Shown: positions 8,676 through 18,328, numbered from the stretch's first letter. The stretch is 64,000 nt of DNA from HXMU1420-13 sp965228545 (GCA_965228545.1 OZ245822.1:3286001-3350000), one strand, 5' to 3'. Notes: a model not told the origin generated them from the letters alone. Numbers and translations: made by a program.

Positions 8676-10178
8676 TTGAATGAGGGTATAAATAAGTTAA
8701 AATTAGTACTAGGGGTACTTGTTATATTTATGTTTGGGTGTCAGAATCCGGTGAATGAAAATTCAGTCGATAAAGATCCTGTTACAGTTACTACTATAAA
8801 TCTATCAGAAGATACTCAGGCTCAATTTGTATTAAGGGAAGCACTAACACCCGGATACAATAAGTCAACAATCTCAATAGACTCACTAATTGCAGAAATT
8901 GATCATTCAGAGGCTGTATTAGTGCAACAAGAGGAAGGTGGTATATCGAGATATACGTTTACATTAAACGCAAAAGAGTCGCTTAGCTATGAAAACTTAA
9001 TTGTTCAGGTTAATGAATTTGGTGAGTATGGAGCCATGTTTTTTCGTTACGAACCAGACATTGACTGGCTCATGAATAACAACGGTGTTGTAAACCAAAA
9101 CGATTTTACAGGTACAATTCGGTTATTAACCGTCGACAGAATAGAATTCAATCAAGTGGTTATGAGTGCAGGTCAAGGCGAATATTCACCGGTTGAAAAT
9201 GTACACAACAAACTATTTAAAACGGATTGTAACAGTGGTTCAGGGGACAACAGTGGAGGCAATAGTGGCTCGACTGGTGAAGGTGGGCCCGAAACAGGTG
9301 GGAATACCGGAGGTTCGGGCAATGATGGAAGTTCTGGTGGGAGTTCCGGTGAAGGATCAGGAAGTGATTCGGGTAATTCTGATAGTGAAGAATCTACCGG
9401 AGGAGAAAATACAAGTGGTGGGAGTTCATGCTTCTGGTATATGGAAGGTGTTACTTTGGTGATTGATTGTACACCAATTGAAATAGATTGGACAGATATA
9501 TTAGATGAAGATCCTAACGATATAATTGTGACGAAGTCCATTACTACGTGCGATGGTCAAGTAGAGGCTCCTATTATTAGTGATGGAGATGTTATAGGAA
9601 CACTCGGTGGAGATGATGTTAATCTGATGGAGATTATTATTACGGATCTTTCCTTACACCCATGTACGGAAGATTTATTTAACTTAATCGAGACTGTGCA
9701 ACATGAGGGAATGCGGGGAGTTATTGATCAATTTGCAGGGGAAAAGTCTCTGTTTATGTATGAGATAAAGGTAGTTGAGGATAATTCAGATTTTCTAAAC
9801 CCTACTAATTCTGCAGAAACAACTTGGTTTTCAAACTATGGTTTTCGTATTCAAAGTCTATTGTCTTTAGATTACTTGCAAACAGCAACAGATGTTTCAA
9901 TAGCAAGAACTTTAATGCATGAAGCTATACACGCATATATGTTAAGTTTGGTTGATTTAAGTGATGTTTCTGAATCGCATGCAGCCGAATTGGAATTAAG
10001 TTTTCCTCTTTTATGGGATTATTACGTACTTGGAAACGGAAATGAAGAGGAGGTAATACAACATGAAACATTTGCTCAACATTATATAGATGTTTTGGCT
10101 TCTGCCTTGAAAGAAATATTCGGTAATTCGTTTACAGATGAATTTTATAATGATGTTGCTTGGGAGAGTGTAAGCTGA
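8676..10178 (+). pseudogene. HExxH lipoprotein, interrupted by an IS (5' part)
   Basis: The frame starts at TTG with a lipoprotein signal (lipobox FMFGC, Cys22). Residues about 185-251 are a Gly/Ser/Asp/Glu-rich linker. A C-terminal domain contains HEAIH (residues 415-419), a zinc-peptidase motif of the SprT/M-type, followed by EVIQHETFAQHY. Native sequence stops after 496 codons at base 10163; the last four residues ESVS and the stop come from the inserted IS. Removing the IS and one target copy joins codon TGG to GGT at 11492 in frame, restoring a 536-residue protein. The truncated product may still be exported, but it lacks the last 40 residues. Family unrecognised beyond the motif. Confidence 0.8.
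10156..10163 (+). repeat. Target-site duplication, left copy
   Basis: TTGCTTGG directly precedes the left end of the IS and is repeated exactly at 11484-11491. Eight bases is within the range produced by IS256-family elements. Confidence 0.9.
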
Positions 10179-10186
10179 ACTCTGTC
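10164..10186 (+). repeat. IS left inverted repeat
   Basis: 23 bases starting GAGAGTGTAA and ending AACTCTGTC. It differs from the right repeat at one position near the end and at a four-base centre. Confidence 0.85.
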
Positions 10187-10220
10187 TAAGTAACCAAAAA
10201 TAGAGTTAACTTAGACCGTC

Positions 10221-11453
10221 ATGACACAGGAAGAATTAGACCAATTACAAAAAAAAGCGCTGGAGCAATTTAAATCCGGTAAACCTTTGCTTGGCAAAGA
10301 CGGGGCGTTTGCACCGATGCTCAAGCAGTTTTTAGAAGCCGCTTTGCAGGCGGAGATGGACGCTCATCTGAGTGAGGAGGAGCGTCAGACAGGAAATAAA
10401 CGAAATGGCAAGGGGACCAAGACGATCAAAAGCGCCGAAGGAACTTTCCAGATCGACACGCCCCAGGATCGGCAAAGCTCATTTTCCCCACAAATCATAA
10501 AAAAGCGGGAGACGATCCTGGCCGATAACCTTGCCGACAAAATTATTGGCTTGTATGGGCTGGGAATGAGCCTTCGGGACATCAGTACCCACATCAAGGA
10601 GATGTACGACAGTGAGATCTCTCACACGGTGCTCTCGGAGATTACCGACCGAATCATCCCCCAGGTCAAAGCCTGGCAGGCTCGCCCACTTGAACCCGTC
10701 TACTGTATTGTGTGGCTGGATGCCATGCACTACAAAGTGCGCGATGAAGGGCGGGTGCAGCATAAAGCGCTTTACAATATCCTGGGCATCAATCCAGAAG
10801 GTCGTAAAGAGGTGTTGGGCACCTATATCTCGGAGAGTGAAGGAGCCAACTTTTGGTTATCGGTGCTCACTGATCTGCACAACCGGGGGCTGGAAGATAT
10901 CCTGATTGCCTGTACGGATAACCTGAGAGGCTTTACCGAAGCCATTGGGAGTGTCTACCCGAAAGCCGAAGTTCAAAGCTGTATTGTCCATCAGATCCGC
11001 AACTCCTGCAAGTATGTGGCCAGTAAGGATCAGAAGGAGTTCATGCGGGATCTCAAGCAAGTATACCGAGCCGAGACCAAAGATATGGCCGAGATGGAGC
11101 TGGAAAACTTGGCTGGCAAGTGGGAGGCAAAATATCCTATTGTTATAGCCTCTTGGCAGAATAACTGGGAAAAGCTAACCACTTATTTCCAGTATACGGC
11201 TCCAATCCGAAAGCTGATTTATACCACAAATGCTGTGGAAGGCTATCACCGCCAGATTCGAAAAGTAACCAAGACTAAGGGCGCTTTCACCAGTGATATG
11301 GCGTTGTTAAAACTGGTGTACCTGGCGACTAAAAACATTGAGAAAAAATGGACCTCGCCTCTGCAAAACTGGAGCTTGACTGTACAGCAGCTGGCAATTA
11401 GATTTGGTGAGCGCTTGCCATTGGATATAAATCGACATCCCAAACCCGAATAA
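10221..11453 (+). CDS. IS256-family (mutator-type) transposase
   Basis: 410 aa with ATG start, the normal length for the family. The N-terminal region has the ALQAEMDAHL segment and GNKRNGK. The catalytic DDE triad can be placed at WLDAMHYK (first Asp), ACTDNLRGFTEAI (second Asp, usually TDGLKG) and NAVEGYHRQIRK (Glu). The C(I)VHQIRNS motif is present. No frameshift or stop is seen, so the enzyme is probably active. Its codon use is more GC-rich than the genes it interrupts, which fits a recent arrival. Confidence 0.95.
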   Translation: MTQEELDQLQKKALEQFKSGKPLLGKDGAFAPMLKQFLEAALQAEMDAHLSEEERQTGNKRNGKGTKTIKSAEGTFQIDTPQDRQSSFSPQIIKKRETILADNLADKIIGLYGLGMSLRDISTHIKEMYDSEISHTVLSEITDRIIPQVKAWQARPLEPVYCIVWLDAMHYKVRDEGRVQHKALYNILGINPEGRKEVLGTYISESEGANFWLSVLTDLHNRGLEDILIACTDNLRGFTEAIGSVYPKAEVQSCIVHQIRNSCKYVASKDQKEFMRDLKQVYRAETKDMAEMELENLAGKWEAKYPIVIASWQNNWEKLTTYFQYTAPIRKLIYTTNAVEGYHRQIRKVTKTKGAFTSDMALLKLVYLATKNIEKKWTSPLQNWSLTVQQLAIRFGERLPLDINRHPKPE

Positions 11454-11460
11454 ATAATCA

Positions 11461-11483
11461 GACAGAGTTTAAATTACACTCCC
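11461..11483 (-). repeat. IS right inverted repeat
   Basis: Read on the minus strand it is GGGAGTGTAA, four bases, then AACTCTGTC. A close copy with a 3-base insertion also lies at 19405-19430 without any attached transposase. Confidence 0.85.
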
Positions 11484-11491
11484 TTGCTTGG
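11484..11491 (+). repeat. Target-site duplication, right copy
   Basis: TTGCTTGG, identical to 10156-10163. Confidence 0.9.
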
Positions 11492-11614
11492 GGTGGGCTA
11501 GAAGAGACAAATGCATTCAAAAACTTGAGTTCATCCGAAAAGACTAGGATACTTAATGTTAATTTTAATGAAGACTCGAATAATAGTGATGCACTTGGAA
11601 ACTCATGCAATTAG
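11492..11614 (+). pseudogene. 3' fragment of the IS-interrupted HExxH lipoprotein gene
   Basis: Forty codons and a TAG continue the 8676 gene after the IS: GGLEETNAFKNLSSSEKTRI and so on, ending NSCN. The fragment has no start of its own. The downstream gene's ATG (11605) lies inside its last codons (ATGCAATTAG), so the two genes were originally translationally coupled. Confidence 0.85.
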
Positions 11615-12135
11615 TATTGATTCAAATATTTTTTCTCTACACTTTTTTATTTTTTCAAGTGACGACTGATTCAATTGAAATCGTTGAAGTTATTATGGAT
11701 CGAAACCCAGATAGTTGTTTGATAGAAGATAAGTGGAAAGTTAATCCAACGAATACTCCTTCTAAAACTATTGAATTATATAAAAATTGGGTTTTTAAAC
11801 GCCCAGAAAACTCTTTATTAACTAGGAATTTTCGTGATTTCCTTTCTGAAGATGATATTGATTCTATGAAGGTAAAATATCGAGACAAGGAATGGCTTGA
11901 AGGTACGTGGGAAAGTACTCGAGTTCATTCGGTTAAAAATTTAACTGACTGTAAAGCACAAAGAGTATTTAGAGTCACGGAACCTTTGTTTAATATAACT
12001 GAAGATAAAGCCTTAATTTATGTGCAAAGTGAACGAAGTCGTAGTAGTTCATTTGAAATAGTGGGTCTCAAAAAAGTAAGTGAGGAATGGATATATGTTG
12101 GACGCATTCCTAGGGGAATAGGGCATAAAAAATAA
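11605..12135 (+). CDS. Small exported protein of unknown function, partner of the interrupted lipoprotein
   Basis: 176 aa, starting MQLVLIQIFFLYTFLFFQ, a likely signal peptide or membrane anchor. The rest is mixed alpha/beta, with WLEGTWEST and FEIVGLKKVSEEWIYVG near the end, a pattern common in small Bacteroidota-type periplasmic proteins. I do not recognise a family. Its ATG overlaps the end of the interrupted gene by ten bases and it has no obvious SD, so the IS insertion probably reduces its translation as well as its transcription, unless the IS supplies a promoter. The gene is AT-rich like its partner. Confidence 0.6.
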   Translation: MQLVLIQIFFLYTFLFFQVTTDSIEIVEVIMDRNPDSCLIEDKWKVNPTNTPSKTIELYKNWVFKRPENSLLTRNFRDFLSEDDIDSMKVKYRDKEWLEGTWESTRVHSVKNLTDCKAQRVFRVTEPLFNITEDKALIYVQSERSRSSSFEIVGLKKVSEEWIYVGRIPRGIGHKK

Positions 12136-12538
12136 GGTCTATTTGCCCTCGTTACGTAGCTTCTGGACTGCGTTGCCCAAAATGGACCTTGGGAACGAGC
12201 GGAAACTATCGGATGGTTCCGCGAGCATTTAAGGTAAGATCAATAGGCAATCTTCAACATACAATGTCTCGGAATAATGGATTTGCCATTTAATCAACTG
12301 CCACTAATCACGGAACACTGCTTGCTGTTTATTGATCACTGATCAAAACACCTCACTTATTTCTGTACAAAATCTCCAATCCGAGCCATCGCGCTTCCGT
12401 GGCAATAAAAGATGCACACTCTTCACTCCATGTTGAATATTGAATACTGACTATCTCACATCTTTTTACACCCAAAACTTGCTTAAACGGGTATTCAGTC
12501 GGACTTTCCAATCTTCCCTAAATTTAACTTAATCAAGA
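12136..12538 (+). other. Intergenic stretch: repeat copy, duplicated gene end, promoter region
   Basis: It contains the second copy of the degenerate repeat (AGCTTCTGGACTGCGTT at 12158-12174 and CTTGGGAACGAG at 12188-12199), the duplicated hydrolase end (12202-12237), and about 300 bases with no frame of interest that must carry the promoter of the metalloprotease gene at 12539. Confidence 0.6.
12202..12237 (+). pseudogene. Duplicated last 12 codons of the alpha/beta hydrolase
   Basis: Reads E-T-I-G-W-F-R-E-H-L-R-stop, identical in protein to the end of the gene at 7471-8346. The nucleotide differences are third-position or stop-codon changes only (GGT/GGA, TTT/TTC, CGT/CGC, TGA/TAA). This looks like a fragment of a functional homologue from a related strain rather than a decayed local copy, and it marks the right edge of the island starting after 8346. 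Confidence 0.75.
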
Positions 12539-15022
12539 ATGAAGATCGGACTACTCAAATCAGGAAAAGTTCTTTCCTTGCTACTATGTAGCATGCTGGT
12601 TTTTACCGGATGTAAAACCGCCCAATCTACCGCTTCAAGTGGAAATACGGCGCAAAATTCTCCTCGTCGTGGTGGCGGTGGCGACGAAATGAAAAAATTC
12701 AGTGATATCGTAAAAGATGATGCCGTGAGCGACGAGGGTGTCATCAACGTACATAAAGTGGATGATAAATATTACTACGAAATCCCAAACGATATTCTCG
12801 ATCGCGAAATGCTGCTGGTTACTCGTGTATCCGGATCAACCGAAAATTTTAGTTTTGGCGGAGCAGGGCAAAAAGCAAGATCACAGCAGGTAATTAGATG
12901 GCAGCGCAAAGAAAACTCCATCAAACTGCGCCATGTTTCTTTCTCAAGTGTGGCAAATGAAGAAGATCCGATCTACAAATCTGTAGTTAATAATAATTTC
13001 GAACCGGTTGTTTATTCATTCGATATTGAAGCGGATGCTACCGACAGCACCGGGTTATTAATCGATGTTACCAAGTTGTTCACTACTGATGTTCCCCTAT
13101 TAAGCGGAATGTCATCAAGCCAACGTAGCCGATTCCAGGTTCGACGTCTAGATGGCAACAGAAGCTTTATCGAGCGAATGGCCAGTTATCCCGAAAATCT
13201 TGAAGTACGTCATGTACTAACTTACGATGCAGGTCGCCCGCCGGCAGATGCTGTAACAGGAACTATTTCTTTAGAAGTAAATCAATCGATGGTTTTATTG
13301 CCGGAAGAGCCGGTAGTACCCCGTAACTGGGACCGACGGGTTGGATATTTTTCTGTAGCTCAATATGATTACAGCTCAGATGAACATCGTGCAGCTCGCG
13401 AGCGATATATTACCCGATACAATCTTGTTCCAAAAGATAAAGCAGCATATTTACGGGGCGAATTGGTTGAGCCCGTTGAGCCTATCGTTTACTATTTAGA
13501 TCCTGCTACTCCTGAAAAATGGATTCCTTATTTATTGCAAGGGATCGAAGATTGGCAAGTTGCTTTCGAAGCGGCAGGCTTCAAAAATGCAATCATCGGG
13601 AAGCGTGCTCCAACTCCGGAAGAAGACCCAGAATTTACCCCTGAAGATGTTCGATATTCTGTGATGAGATACATCACAAATCCAATTCAAAACGCACAGG
13701 GGCCACATGTTCACGATCCACGTTCTGGCCAAATTCTCGAAAGTGATATTCTTTGGTATCACAACATCCAAAATTTGTTGCGTAATTGGTTTTTTGTACA
13801 AACCGCAGCTGCCAATCCGGACGCTCGAAACGTAAAAATGAGCGACGACATTATGGGCGAAATGCTTCGATTTGTGATGGCACACGAAGTTGGCCACACA
13901 CTTGGTTTGCCACATAACATGGGTTCAAGTGTTGGTTACACGGTAGAGCAATTACGTGATCCAGAATTTACCTCAACCCACGGTACGGCTCCATCTATTA
14001 TGGATTACGCCCGATTCAATTACATTGCTCAACCCGGAGATGGAGTTACCAATTTCTACCCGCAAATTGGTGAGTATGACATCTGGTCGATCAAATGGGG
14101 ATATACGTGGTTCCCGGATGTTGAAGAAGCCGACGACGAGAATGAAGTACTAAACGATTGGATTGTTGCGAACGGCGATGACCCACTTTACTGGTTTGGT
14201 TATGCAAATGGTGTTGATCCACGCTCTCAAACCGAAGCAATTGGTGATGATGCCATGAGAGCTAGTGAACTAGGTCTTGCTAATCTTCAAGTGATTACAG
14301 ACAACCTCATTGATTGGGTAGAAGCTGATGGCGAGAGCTTCGACGATCTTTCAGAATTATATGGCCAAGTACTTGGCCAATGGCGCCGTTATATGGGGCA
14401 TGTTACAACCTATATCGGTGGTGTATATCAAACATATAAAACTTACGACCAAGAAGGCGAGGTATACGAGATTGTTGATGAAACCGACCAGCGCAGAGCC
14501 ATGGAATTTTTACAACGCCATGCGTTTACGGCACCTACATGGGCATATAATCGCGATATCTTAAACCGTACAGACAACGCCACATCAGTAGAAACGTTTA
14601 GAAGCGTTCAAGCAGGTGTTCTAAACAATTTATTATCTCCTAGCAGAATTGCTCGCTTAGTAGAATCAGAGCGACGTGAATCGGGCGATGTTTACACTGC
14701 GATTGAAATGATGGATGACACCCGAAATGGAGTGTTTAGCGAACTTCGAGCAAATCGCAATATTAATGTTCACCGAAGACATTTACAACGTGCTTACCTA
14801 GAGCGTATAGATTATTTGATGAACGAAGAGCCAAGTGGATTCTTCGGTCGCAATGTTGATGTTAGCCAATCAGACATTCGTCCTATTGTGCGAAATCAGT
14901 TAACTATTCTTCGCCGCGATATCACAAACCGAATTAATGCCGGCAATATCGATAGAGTAACTCGTGTGCATTTAGAAGATGCTAGGCATCGAATCGATGA
15001 GCTGCTAGCCATCGATAAATAA
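12539..15022 (+). CDS. Zinc-dependent metalloprotease lipoprotein (DUF5117/DUF4953 type)
   Basis: 827 aa. The signal peptide ends in the lipobox VFTGC with Cys25, followed by a Ser/Gly-rich stretch. Residues about 60-300 match the N-terminal domains of the DUF5117/5118 family. The metzincin-like zinc motif HEVGHTLGLPH is complete at 449-459, and a downstream SIMDYARF resembles the Met-turn. The C-terminal third is helical. It is expected on the outer membrane or in the periplasm as a peptidase; substrates are unknown. It ends before a strong terminator and is probably monocistronic. Confidence 0.88.
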   Translation: MKIGLLKSGKVLSLLLCSMLVFTGCKTAQSTASSGNTAQNSPRRGGGGDEMKKFSDIVKDDAVSDEGVINVHKVDDKYYYEIPNDILDREMLLVTRVSGSTENFSFGGAGQKARSQQVIRWQRKENSIKLRHVSFSSVANEEDPIYKSVVNNNFEPVVYSFDIEADATDSTGLLIDVTKLFTTDVPLLSGMSSSQRSRFQVRRLDGNRSFIERMASYPENLEVRHVLTYDAGRPPADAVTGTISLEVNQSMVLLPEEPVVPRNWDRRVGYFSVAQYDYSSDEHRAARERYITRYNLVPKDKAAYLRGELVEPVEPIVYYLDPATPEKWIPYLLQGIEDWQVAFEAAGFKNAIIGKRAPTPEEDPEFTPEDVRYSVMRYITNPIQNAQGPHVHDPRSGQILESDILWYHNIQNLLRNWFFVQTAAANPDARNVKMSDDIMGEMLRFVMAHEVGHTLGLPHNMGSSVGYTVEQLRDPEFTSTHGTAPSIMDYARFNYIAQPGDGVTNFYPQIGEYDIWSIKWGYTWFPDVEEADDENEVLNDWIVANGDDPLYWFGYANGVDPRSQTEAIGDDAMRASELGLANLQVITDNLIDWVEADGESFDDLSELYGQVLGQWRRYMGHVTTYIGGVYQTYKTYDQEGEVYEIVDETDQRRAMEFLQRHAFTAPTWAYNRDILNRTDNATSVETFRSVQAGVLNNLLSPSRIARLVESERRESGDVYTAIEMMDDTRNGVFSELRANRNINVHRRHLQRAYLERIDYLMNEEPSGFFGRNVDVSQSDIRPIVRNQLTILRRDITNRINAGNIDRVTRVHLEDARHRIDELLAIDK

Positions 15023-15040
15023 CCCAATTTTTGTTAACTA

Positions 15041-15070
15041 AGATGGCATGGAAACGTGCCATCTTTTTTT
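15041..15070 (+). terminator. Rho-independent terminator
   Basis: AGATGGCA (15041-15048) pairs with TGCCATCT (15057-15064) over an 8-base loop, followed by a run of T. It lies just after the metalloprotease stop and before the SD of the next gene. Confidence 0.88.
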
Positions 15071-15093
15071 ATCTCAATAACCAAGGACAAGGA

Positions 15094-18000
15094 ATGAAAA
15101 CAATTATCAGATATAACTTTACAGCATTATTGCTGATGATACTGTCGGTAGCTGTATCAGCGCAGCAACTAGACATGGAGTTGATGAAAGGCATTGAGCC
15201 TAGAAATATTGGCCCTGCCGGAATGAGTGGCCGAATCACCGCCATTGATGTAGTAGAATCCAATACCGACATCATGTATGTTGGCGCAGCTTCGGGTGGA
15301 ATCTGGAAGTCGGTGTCGGGTGGCGTTGCATGGGAACCCATTTTTAACGACTACGGCACAGCCGGAATTGGAGCCATCGACATCTATCAAAAAAGTCCGG
15401 ACATTATTTGGGTTGGAACCGGAGAAGGAAACCCAAGAAATAGTGCCAATGCCGGAGCCGGTGTATATCGCAGTTTAGATGGTGGACGCACTTTTGAATT
15501 TATGGGACTCGAAAATACTCGCAATATCCACCGAATAATTGTTCATCCTGATGACCCAAACACCGTTTATGTTGGTGCGCAAGGGAATGCGTGGGCCGAT
15601 AGCGAAGATCGTGGGGTATACAAAACCACCGATGGCGGTAAAACATGGGAAAAAATTCTATATAACAATACCCGCACCGGTATCGCTGATATGGTGATGG
15701 ATCCCAACAATCCGAATAAAATTTTTGCTGCTATGTGGGAATATCGCCGCTGGCCATGGTTTTTTAAATCAGGTGGGGAAGGTTCAGGGTTATATTTAAC
15801 TAACGATGGTGGCGATACCTGGACGGAAATTACTTCTGATGATGGATTGCCGGAAGGTGAACTCGGAAAAATGGGAATCGCGATTGCGCCAAGTAAAACC
15901 AACATTGTGTACGCACTCGTAGAATCTAAAAAGAACGCAATTTACCGTTCTACAGATGGTGGATATACATGGGAACTGCGACAAACAGTTGAACAAGATC
16001 CGGATGTAGGGAACCGACCGTTTTACTACTCAGAAATTTATGTTGATCCGTTTAATGAAAATACGGTGTACAGCATCTACACGTACATTTCTAAAAGTAT
16101 TGACGGTGGAAAATCTTTCGAAAGCTTGTATCCATATTACAATTGGATTCACCCCGATCACCATGCTTTTTGGTTAAGTCAGGAAAGCAAAGGCTTTATG
16201 ATTGACGGTAACGACGGTGGAGTTAACATCACTTTTGATGGCGGTGATACCTGGCGATTCATAGAAAATATACCTGTTGGGCAGTTTTATCACGTAGAAG
16301 TGGATATGGAAATTCCGTACAACGTTTACGGTGGAATGCAAGATAACGGCTCGTGGGAAGGTCCTGCGTATGTTTGGCGATCTGGCGGCATTCGAAATGC
16401 CTATTGGGATGAGCTCTTTTTTGGTGATGGATTTGATGTGATGATCGATCCAAGTAATCCAAGATACGCCTATGCGATGTCGCAACAAGGCAATGTTGGG
16501 CGTGTAGATCGGGAATCCGGAAGTGCTCGCTTTGTAAAGCCAACACATCCTGAAGGAGAAAACTTACGCTTTAACTGGAACGCACCGATTAATTTTGATC
16601 CGTTTAACGAAACCGGAATTTACTTTGGAAGCCAATATGTGCACTATTCTCCCGATCGTGGCGAAAATTGGTCGATTATATCTCCGGATTTAACCACCAA
16701 CGATACTACCAAACAAAAACAGCACGAAAGCGGTGGGTTAACCATGGACGCCACCGGTGCCGAAAATCATACCACCTTACTTGCTATCGAGCCAAGTACT
16801 CTTGAAGAAGGTTTGATTTGGACAGGAAGCGATGACGGCCTGATCCATATTACCCGCGATGGTGGCGAAAATTGGGAAAATGTATCTCGATTCCCACGTG
16901 ATGTAAACGAGGGAAGCTATGTTGCTCAGGTAAAAGCATCTACCTTTAACGCTAGCGAAGCTTTTGCAGTGGTAAATGATTATCGTCGTGGCGATTGGAC
17001 ACCTATTGTTCTGCATACCGATAATTACGGCAAGCGCTGGAGAAACATACTTGAAGATTCCGGCGTGGAAGGTTACGCACTATCGTTTGTTCAGGATTTA
17101 GTTGAGCCAAATTTGATGTTTGTAGGAACCGAATTCGGTTTATTTGTAACCATTGATGGCGGCGAAAGCTGGACTAAATGGACCAATGAATATCCGACTG
17201 TACCAACCTACGATATGGTGATTCACCCGCGCGAACACGATTTAGTAATTGCAACTTTCGGCCGTTCATTCTGGGTGATGGACGATATCCGCCCGCTTCG
17301 GGAATTGGCAGCAAACGGTGCTGACGAACTTGAAAAACCCATTAAAGCCTTTGCTTCACCGGATGCCTACCTGGCAAACTGGCGGCAAGCTATGGGAACC
17401 CGTTTCTCAGGAGATGGAATGTACATGGGTGAAAACCGAGATCGTGGCGCCATGCTTAGCTATTCTGTAAATAAAGAAATGGTGGAAGGCAGCGGCGACG
17501 ATAAAAAGAAAGTTGAACTTACCATTGAAGTATATGACGAAGACGTGAATAAAATTCGAACACTAGAGCGCTCGCCATCAGAGAGCGGTATAAACCGAAC
17601 AAGCTGGGGCTTAGATCGGGCAGGAGTTCGCTTCCCAAGTAGGAATGCTCCTCGCCCAAATGCAAGCGAGCCTAGTGGAGGTTCGGTATTGCCGGGCACA
17701 TATAAGGTAAAGTTTATCTATGGCGATTACAGCGATTCTACCATGGTTACGGTTCATGCCGATCCACGGATCGAAGCGCCGATGAGTGCAATGCGTGCAA
17801 CTCAGGAATTCATGGACAAGCACATGGAGTTACGCTCATACCTCAACGATGCCGTAGAAGTACTCAGAGACGCAAAAAGCATTGTTGAAGTAAATGAGAC
17901 TATGGTTAAGAACGATCCTCGCGAAGAAAAAGAAGAGCTGAACGAGCTTAACAAAACTACCAAAGAGCATATTGACAAGCTAATGGATATGATTTTTGGA

Positions 18001-18267
18001 AAAGTTGATGAGCGACAAGGAATTACTTCCGATCCAACAGTAACGGTAATGGAACGCATGTTTGGTCCGCTTCGATATATGGGGGCAGATCTTGACGGTC
18101 CGGGTGAAACTGAAGAAAATCTTTATCGATTGGCCGAAGAAGCGGTAAACGAAGCCGTAGCAAAAGTAAATGCTTTTGTGAAAAACGATTGGGCTGAATA
18201 TCAATCAACGATTGAAGAAGCTAATCTCTCTCCGTTTAAAGAAATGAGTACCGTAGAGAAAGATTGA
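15094..18267 (+). CDS. Exported VPS10/sortilin-like beta-propeller protein (BNR repeats)
   Basis: About 1057 aa from ATG 15094, chosen because GGACAAGGA precedes it and the protein then begins with a clean signal peptide (MKTIIRYNFTALLL...VSAQQ). Many repeats of the type S.DGG.TW (for example TTDGGKTWEK, TNDGGDTWTE, TRDGGENWEN) form a large propeller like sortilin VPS10 and BNR/sialidase-like domains. A C-terminal part has a FlgD-like beta domain and a helical tail. Such proteins are often annotated as glycosyl hydrolase, but I see no catalytic residues that prove it. Located outside the cytoplasm. Confidence 0.8.
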   Translation: MKTIIRYNFTALLLMILSVAVSAQQLDMELMKGIEPRNIGPAGMSGRITAIDVVESNTDIMYVGAASGGIWKSVSGGVAWEPIFNDYGTAGIGAIDIYQKSPDIIWVGTGEGNPRNSANAGAGVYRSLDGGRTFEFMGLENTRNIHRIIVHPDDPNTVYVGAQGNAWADSEDRGVYKTTDGGKTWEKILYNNTRTGIADMVMDPNNPNKIFAAMWEYRRWPWFFKSGGEGSGLYLTNDGGDTWTEITSDDGLPEGELGKMGIAIAPSKTNIVYALVESKKNAIYRSTDGGYTWELRQTVEQDPDVGNRPFYYSEIYVDPFNENTVYSIYTYISKSIDGGKSFESLYPYYNWIHPDHHAFWLSQESKGFMIDGNDGGVNITFDGGDTWRFIENIPVGQFYHVEVDMEIPYNVYGGMQDNGSWEGPAYVWRSGGIRNAYWDELFFGDGFDVMIDPSNPRYAYAMSQQGNVGRVDRESGSARFVKPTHPEGENLRFNWNAPINFDPFNETGIYFGSQYVHYSPDRGENWSIISPDLTTNDTTKQKQHESGGLTMDATGAENHTTLLAIEPSTLEEGLIWTGSDDGLIHITRDGGENWENVSRFPRDVNEGSYVAQVKASTFNASEAFAVVNDYRRGDWTPIVLHTDNYGKRWRNILEDSGVEGYALSFVQDLVEPNLMFVGTEFGLFVTIDGGESWTKWTNEYPTVPTYDMVIHPREHDLVIATFGRSFWVMDDIRPLRELAANGADELEKPIKAFASPDAYLANWRQAMGTRFSGDGMYMGENRDRGAMLSYSVNKEMVEGSGDDKKKVELTIEVYDEDVNKIRTLERSPSESGINRTSWGLDRAGVRFPSRNAPRPNASEPSGGSVLPGTYKVKFIYGDYSDSTMVTVHADPRIEAPMSAMRATQEFMDKHMELRSYLNDAVEVLRDAKSIVEVNETMVKNDPREEKEELNELNKTTKEHIDKLMDMIFGKVDERQGITSDPTVTVMERMFGPLRYMGADLDGPGETEENLYRLAEEAVNEAVAKVNAFVKNDWAEYQSTIEEANLSPFKEMSTVEKD

Positions 18268-18293
18268 TTTCTAGCCAATAATATTTAACGAGT

Positions 18294-18328
18294 ATAGCCC
18301 GTATCACTTCGATGCGGGCTATTTTTTG
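18294..18328 (+). terminator. Rho-independent terminator
   Basis: ATAGCCCGTATC (18294-18305) pairs with GATGCGGGCTAT (18311-18322) with one G-U pair and a 5-base loop, then TTTTTT. It follows the propeller gene by about 26 bases. Confidence 0.88.

Larger units (their letters stand above)
10164..11483 (+). mobile_element. Complete IS256-family insertion sequence (1320 bp)
   Basis: The element is bounded by imperfect 23-bp inverted repeats: 10164-10186 (GAGAGTGTAA, 4 variable bases, AACTCTGTC with one G before) and the complement of 11461-11483 (GGGAGTGTAA...AACTCTGTC). It is flanked by the 8-bp duplication TTGCTTGG and holds one transposase gene filling nearly all of it. The exact target duplication, an intact transposase and the clean restoration of the host reading frame all point to recent insertion. 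Confidence 0.92.

Noticed and set aside
9166..9541. Frames on both strands in the Gly/Ser-rich linker of the lipoprotein
   Set aside because: Low-complexity linker sequence keeps other frames open by composition; no start signals and no homologous pattern.
15031..15093. Upstream start of the beta-propeller protein
   Set aside because: It would translate through the terminator hairpin and hide the signal peptide; ATG 15094 has a good SD.
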